Origin: Oscillospiraceae bacterium
GTDB taxonomy: Bacteria; Bacillota; Clostridia; Oscillospirales; Oscillospiraceae
Length of the DNA: 17,000 nucleotides
Assembly: GCA_020025345.1 (NCBI GenBank)
Contig: JAHHSH010000040.1
Location: 1 to 17,000, forward strand
Direction of reading: 5' to 3'
This document shows positions 12,907-17,000 of this stretch, one piece after another. The stretch's first letter is position 1; each line of letters opens with the position of its first letter. The position numbers and the translations under genes are program-made. The notes under the pieces are model-generated. The model saw nothing but the letters and a program-made list of their open reading frames with translations, was not told the DNA's origin and did not search any database.

Positions 12907-14331
12907 GTGAATTCATTGCTATATCTGCTGCCGATCCTCTTCCCCCTTGGTGCCGGCCTCTTTGTGCTGCTGGCAAAGCCCAAGCGGGTGGGGCGTTTCT
13001 CCTGCGTCGCGGCAGGACTTACGGTGGCCTCCGTGGCACTATCGATGGGTGTACACGGATCCTGTGAGCATCGGCTCTCATACAACCTCGTGCTTCTGCT
13101 GCATGCCGACCGGCTCTCTTTCTTCTTTTTGCTGCTGATCTCCGTGGCCTTCCTGATCACCATGATCTGCTCTTGTGAGTATCTCCACGGTGCGCGGCGC
13201 CGCCACATCTTCTTCGGTTTTCTCTTTTTGACCCTTAGTGCCATGATGGGCATTGCCCTTGCGGGAAACCTTGTGACCTTCTATATGTTCTTCGAGCTGA
13301 TGACTCTCTTCTCCTTTCCACTGATTCTCTATCAAAAAGGAGAGCGCTCTGCGCTGGCCGGCATTGTATATCTGACTTACTCCGTCTTTGGTGCCTGCCT
13401 TGTTCTGCTGGGTCTTTTCTTGGGCGGAGAGCTGACGCTCCGTCCCTTCGGACAGCCCGTTTCGGCCGTCTACTCCCCCCAGCAGCTGTGGGCCTATCTT
13501 ATGATCGCACTGGGCTTTTCCTGCAAGGCCGGCATGATGCCCCTTTCCAACTGGCTGCCCAAAGCACACCCGGAGGCCCCGTCTCCCGCCAGCGCTATTC
13601 TCTCCGGTGTCATTACGAAAACCGGCGTTCTCGGCATTTTACGCACCACCTACTTTCTCTTCGGGGCCACGGCTCTGCAGGGGACTTTTCCCCAGACGGT
13701 GCTGCTGGTATTGAGTATTGCCACGATTTTTACCGGCTCTATGCTGGCTTACAAGGAACAGATTCTTAAAAAGCGTCTGGCCTTCTCCAGCGTCAGCCAG
13801 ATCTCCTACGCGGTGTTCGGCCTTGCGCTGATGACACCTGCCGGCCTGTGCGCCGCGCTCTTTCAGGTATTTTTCCACGCCTGCGCCAAACTGGGACTCT
13901 TCATGTGCGCCGGCAACTACCTGCACTATGCCAGCGCACACCGGGTGGAAGATCTGGTGGGCATGGGACGCCGTATGCCCGGCGTGACCGCCGCCTTCAC
14001 CTGCTTCTCCCTCTCCCTGATCGGCATTCCCCCCTTTGGTGGTTTCGTTACCAAGTGGCTTCTGGCCTCTGCCGCACTGACAAAGGGCGGATTTCTCCCC
14101 CAGCTGGGTGTGGTGATTCTCATGGTCAGCGCCCTGCTGACGGCAGGCTATCTGCTTTCCATCGTCTCCCGTGCCTATTTCCCCGGCAAGGATTTTACCG
14201 CTGAGCGTCAAGATGCCCACTTCCCCATGCTGGGTTCGCTGGCCTTCCTTGTCGTGCTGAGTGCCGTTTTCGGTCTCTTCCCGGCACCACTGGAGCAGTT
14301 CTTCTGCTCCATAGCCGCCATGGTCTTTTAA
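12907..14331 (+). CDS. ND5/MrpD-type proton-channel subunit, copy 2
   Basis: A second antiporter-like subunit of 474 residues. Key positions: E130 in MFFELMTLFSF (127-137), K207 in GFSCKAGMMPL (203-213), W216-H221 in NWLPKAH (215-221) and K238 in LSGVITKTG (232-240); near the end GIPPFGGFVTKWLL carries the helix-12 lysine. The start is GTG at 12907, chosen because GGAGG (12895-12899), placed right after the stop of copy 1, is 7 nt away. About 14 hydrophobic segments fill the protein. It is clearly different in sequence from copy 1 (no near-identical stretches), so this is an old paralog with its own place in the complex, not a recent duplication. Equivalent extra ND5-type subunits are known in Mbx/Mbs-type and complex I-type membrane arms. 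Confidence 0.9.
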   Translation: MNSLLYLLPILFPLGAGLFVLLAKPKRVGRFSCVAAGLTVASVALSMGVHGSCEHRLSYNLVLLLHADRLSFFFLLLISVAFLITMICSCEYLHGARRRHIFFGFLFLTLSAMMGIALAGNLVTFYMFFELMTLFSFPLILYQKGERSALAGIVYLTYSVFGACLVLLGLFLGGELTLRPFGQPVSAVYSPQQLWAYLMIALGFSCKAGMMPLSNWLPKAHPEAPSPASAILSGVITKTGVLGILRTTYFLFGATALQGTFPQTVLLVLSIATIFTGSMLAYKEQILKKRLAFSSVSQISYAVFGLALMTPAGLCAALFQVFFHACAKLGLFMCAGNYLHYASAHRVEDLVGMGRRMPGVTAAFTCFSLSLIGIPPFGGFVTKWLLASAALTKGGFLPQLGVVILMVSALLTAGYLLSIVSRAYFPGKDFTAERQDAHFPMLGSLAFLVVLSAVFGLFPAPLEQFFCSIAAMVF

Positions 14332-14340
14332 GGAGGGGAT

Positions 14341-15801
14341 ATGATGCAGTTTATGATGTTATTTACCATCCTTTTCCCGGCGCTGGCAGCGCTGGGTATT
14401 CGGTATATCACCATAGGCGGACAGCTCAAAACGCTCCACTCCTATGTGATGACCGCCACACTAATCAACAGTGCCGCCCTGCTCCATCTGGCCTTCGGGC
14501 CGCAGGTGGAAAGTTTCCGGCTTTTCTCCTTCACGGAAAAGCTGCAAATGGTTTTGGCCGTGGACGGTCTTTCCCGTGTTTTCATCCTCATCATCGCCGT
14601 TTTGTGGCCCATCACGGTGTACTACGCCTTTGACTACATGGCTCACGAGGGGGGCGAGGGCAAGTTCTTCGCTTTCTTCCTCCTGTCCTTCGGCGTATCC
14701 GCAGGCATCGCCCTTGCCGGCAATTTGGTCACGCTGTACCTCTTCTTTGAAATGCTGACGTTGGCAACGCTGCCCCTGGTGATGCACAAGATGGACAACC
14801 GGGCCCGTTATGCCGGCAAGCGGTATCTGCTCTACTCCATGACCGGCGCCGCTTTTGGCTTCATTGCCATTATCTTTACCCAGTTCTACGGGAGCGGCGG
14901 TGCCTTCACCTTGGGAGGCACCCTCAACAGCGACTTGTCTGCAGAAGTGATCCAAAATCTCCGCATCGCCTTTGTTCTGGCCTTCTTCGGCTTCGGTGTC
15001 AAAGCCGCCATGCTGCCCATGAGTTTTTGGCTGCCTGCCGCATCGGTGGCACCCACCCCGGTGACAGCTCTGCTCCATGCTGCGGCCGTGGTGAAGGCCG
15101 GTGCCTTCGCCTGCATTCGGCTCACCTACTACACCTATGACCCGGCCCTGCTCTCGGGCACTTTTGCCCAGTATGTCCCCATGTTCTTCGCCATTGCCAC
15201 CATCGTGTTTGGCTCCTATATGGCGCTGCGCAGCAACCATCTCAAGCGGCGCTTGGCGTGGTCTACGGTGAGTAACCTCTCCTATATTCTCTTCTCCGTT
15301 CTGCTGATGACGCAGGGCGGCCTGCTGGGCGGCTGTATGCACATGCTGGCCCACGCCCTCATCAAGATCACTCTCTTTTTCTGCATCGGCTCGGTGCTGG
15401 TGTCCACGGGGAAGGAGTATCTCGACGAGATCAGCGGCCTTTACGGCACGATGCCCCGGACATTTCTCTGCTTTGCCGTGGCCTCTGTGTCCCTGATGGG
15501 CGTCCCGCCCGCCCCCGGTTTTTGCAGCAAGTGGCTCATCGGCAGTTCTGCCGTAGCCCTGGGCGGTACGCTGCCCCTGCTGGGCGTAGGGGCACTGATG
15601 ATCTCCACGGTGCTGACCGCCATCTATCTGATGACCATCGTGGCCAGAGCCGCTTTCCCCGCCGACGGCGTTTTGCAGCGTGGCAAACCGGTGGAGAAAC
15701 ACCGTATGGTCGTCTCTCAGATCATTCTCTGCGTCCTCATCGCCGTGATGGGGCTTATGAACAACACGCTCCAGTCCACGCTGGCACAATGGCTCTTTTA
15801 A
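14341..15801 (+). CDS. ND5/NuoL-like proton-channel subunit, copy 3
   Basis: A third antiporter-like subunit of 486 residues. Key positions: E137 in LFFEMLTLATL (134-144), K221 in GFGVKAAMLPM (217-227), the segment SVAPTPVTALLHAAAVVKAG (235-254) with H246 and K252, and a late GVPPAPGFCSKWL motif. The TPV-x-ALLHAAA segment is the form found in NuoL and MrpA, unlike the A-x-PxPASA-x-LSG form of copies 1, 2 and 4, so this copy is closer to the NuoL/MrpA branch although it lacks the MrpA C-terminal extension (which is encoded separately upstream as the DUF4040 and MbhE parts). The ribosome site AGGAGG (14331-14336) overlaps the previous stop; either ATG 14341 or 14344 may be used, the second having the better spacing (7 nt). 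Confidence 0.9.
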   Translation: MMQFMMLFTILFPALAALGIRYITIGGQLKTLHSYVMTATLINSAALLHLAFGPQVESFRLFSFTEKLQMVLAVDGLSRVFILIIAVLWPITVYYAFDYMAHEGGEGKFFAFFLLSFGVSAGIALAGNLVTLYLFFEMLTLATLPLVMHKMDNRARYAGKRYLLYSMTGAAFGFIAIIFTQFYGSGGAFTLGGTLNSDLSAEVIQNLRIAFVLAFFGFGVKAAMLPMSFWLPAASVAPTPVTALLHAAAVVKAGAFACIRLTYYTYDPALLSGTFAQYVPMFFAIATIVFGSYMALRSNHLKRRLAWSTVSNLSYILFSVLLMTQGGLLGGCMHMLAHALIKITLFFCIGSVLVSTGKEYLDEISGLYGTMPRTFLCFAVASVSLMGVPPAPGFCSKWLIGSSAVALGGTLPLLGVGALMISTVLTAIYLMTIVARAAFPADGVLQRGKPVEKHRMVVSQIILCVLIAVMGLMNNTLQSTLAQWLF

Positions 15802-15813
15802 GGAGGGAAGCAC

Positions 15814-17000
15814 ATGAATTCAATGCAAATACTGCTGCTTCTCTGTGTGCTGCTGCCCGTAACTGTTGCCCCGGTGGTCTATTTCCTGCACCGCAAAAAT
15901 GAGAAGGCCGGTCACCTGCTGACCGGCGCTGTCTGTCTCGCGGCACTGATTGCCACAGCCTTCCTGCTGCGCGCAGGCGAGGTGGCGCTGGCGCTTCCCC
16001 ACGTTTTTTTACTGGGTCTCTCCTTCTCCGCCGCAGGTTTTAAGAGCATTTTCGCCCTGCTGGGCGCTTACCTTTTCTTCATGAGCGCCATGGCCAGCCC
16101 CGCCTATTTCCGAGGTTCTGCCCGTACCGCGCGCTACAATGCCTTTTTGCTGCTGACCTTAGGCGGTATCTTGGGCGTTTTCTACGGTGGAGATCTCTTT
16201 ACGATCTACATTTTCTTCGAAATCATGTCGCTGGCCTCCTGGGTCTGGGTCAGCCAGACGGAAACTGCCGGTGCGCTGCGCGCCGCTGACACCTATCTGG
16301 CTATGGCCATGATCGGCGGACTGACGATGCTCTATGGTCTTTTTGTTCTGTACCATCAGTTCGGTACGCTGTCGCTGCCGGAGCTGCAGGCACTGTGCAC
16401 GGCGCTGGAGGACAAGCGTTCTCTCTATCTCCCCGCCATCTGCCTGCTGGTGGGCTTTGGTATCAAGGCCGGTATGTTCCCCTTCCATGTGTGGCTGCCC
16501 AAGGCTCACCCGGTGGCTCCCGCCCCCGCCAGCGCGCTGCTGTCCGGTATATTGACGAAGTCCGGTATCTTCGGTATAGTATTGATTGTCACCTGCCTTA
16601 TGTGGGGCGACATTTCCTTTATGCTTTTGCTGCTGGTACTGGGTGTCATCACCATGGTGCTGGGCGCCGTACTGGCTGTTTTTTCTCTGGATCTCAAGCG
16701 AACACTGGCCTGCTCGTCCCTGTCGCAAATCGGCTTTTTGCTGACAGGTGCTGCCATGCTGACCATTGGGGCAAACACGGAGCTGGCCGCTGCCGGTCTC
16801 GTGAGCCATGCCGTCAACCATGCACTGACTAAGCTGGTGCTGTTCGTCTCCGCCGGTGTTCTCTATAAGAACACCCACACGCTGGACCTCAACGAACTGC
16901 AGGGTGCAGGACGCAAGTGCCTGCCGCTGTTGATCTGCTTTGCCATCGGGGCATTGTCCATCGCCGGCGTCCCCGGTTTTGGCGGCTACATCAGCAAGAC
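15814..17000 (+). CDS. ND5/MrpD-type proton-channel subunit, copy 4 (partial, runs off the window)
   Basis: An open frame from ATG 15814 to the window end, at least 395 residues, in phase and without a stop. The ribosome site AGGAGGG (15801-15807) starts inside the stop of copy 3. Visible landmarks: E136 in IYIFFEIMSLAS (131-142), K218 in GFGIKAGMFPF (214-224), H231 in VWLPKAHPVAP (226-236), K249 in LSGILTKSG (243-251), then SHAVNHALTKL and, near the cut, SIAGVPGFGGYISK. It belongs to the MrpD/NuoN/MbhH branch with the APAPASALLSG form. About 100 residues of the C-terminus are missing because of the window edge, not because of mutation. It shows that the cluster continues downstream. Confidence 0.9.
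   Translation, partial: MNSMQILLLLCVLLPVTVAPVVYFLHRKNEKAGHLLTGAVCLAALIATAFLLRAGEVALALPHVFLLGLSFSAAGFKSIFALLGAYLFFMSAMASPAYFRGSARTARYNAFLLLTLGGILGVFYGGDLFTIYIFFEIMSLASWVWVSQTETAGALRAADTYLAMAMIGGLTMLYGLFVLYHQFGTLSLPELQALCTALEDKRSLYLPAICLLVGFGIKAGMFPFHVWLPKAHPVAPAPASALLSGILTKSGIFGIVLIVTCLMWGDISFMLLLLVLGVITMVLGAVLAVFSLDLKRTLACSSLSQIGFLLTGAAMLTIGANTELAAAGLVSHAVNHALTKLVLFVSAGVLYKNTHTLDLNELQGAGRKCLPLLICFAIGALSIAGVPGFGGYISK

Noticed and set aside
1..17000. CRISPR arrays, tRNA, rRNA, insertion sequences
   Set aside because: No regularly spaced repeats, no tRNA-like cloverleaf sequence, no rRNA sequence and no transposase frames were seen.

Overview
The window looks like chromosome of an anaerobic, moderately GC-rich Gram-positive bacterium, most likely a gut-type clostridium of the Oscillospirales. 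This is inferred from the strong AGGAGG ribosome sites, the GTG and TTG starts, a YtrA-type GntR/ABC operon, a clostridial-style holin/endolysin pair, a nitrogenase-like locus and an Mbh/Mrp-type membrane complex. No rRNA, tRNA, insertion sequence or CRISPR array was seen.

Layout. (1) 107-1358, plus strand: a CDP-alcohol phosphatidyltransferase (TTG start) and a polytopic membrane protein resembling the DUF2238/YjdF group, ending in a bidirectional hairpin terminator at about 1371-1404. (2) 2507-1403, minus strand: a compact lysis cassette (Hol44-like holin, then an N-acetylmuramoyl-L-alanine amidase with C-terminal wall-binding repeats), with no other phage genes beside it. (3) 4479-2632, minus strand: a GntR/YtrA repressor, an ABC ATPase and an ABC-2 permease. 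They are driven by a full-consensus promoter (TTGACA, 17 bp, TATAAT) whose -10 box sits inside a 29-bp perfect inverted repeat, the probable operator. (4) 4970-4611, minus strand: a small CoA-binding (YccU-like) protein. (5) 8509-5050, minus strand: a two-gene nitrogenase-like locus. The first gene is a natural fusion of an Fe protein (NifH-like, both cluster cysteines and the P-loop present) to a NifD-like component 1 subunit with all three P-cluster-type cysteines. The second is a NifK-like partner with only one of the three. (6) 8769 to the window end, plus strand and divergent from the nitrogenase-like genes: an ordered, tightly overlapping cluster with Mrp/Mbh gene order (MrpE, F, G, DUF4040/MbhD, an MbhE-MrpB fusion, MrpC), then four ND5/MrpD-type proton-channel subunits in a row, the last cut by the window edge.

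How it may work together. The divergent pair (5)/(6) is the most interesting part. A self-contained nitrogenase-like reductase without NifB, NifE/N or NifV is unlikely to fix nitrogen and probably reduces another substrate with low-potential electrons. The neighbouring Mbh-type membrane arm belongs to complexes that couple ferredoxin redox chemistry to H+/Na+ movement. A functional link between the two is inference from adjacency only. The redox module of the membrane complex is not in this window, so whether it is a hydrogenase-linked, ferredoxin-linked or plain antiporter complex cannot be decided here.
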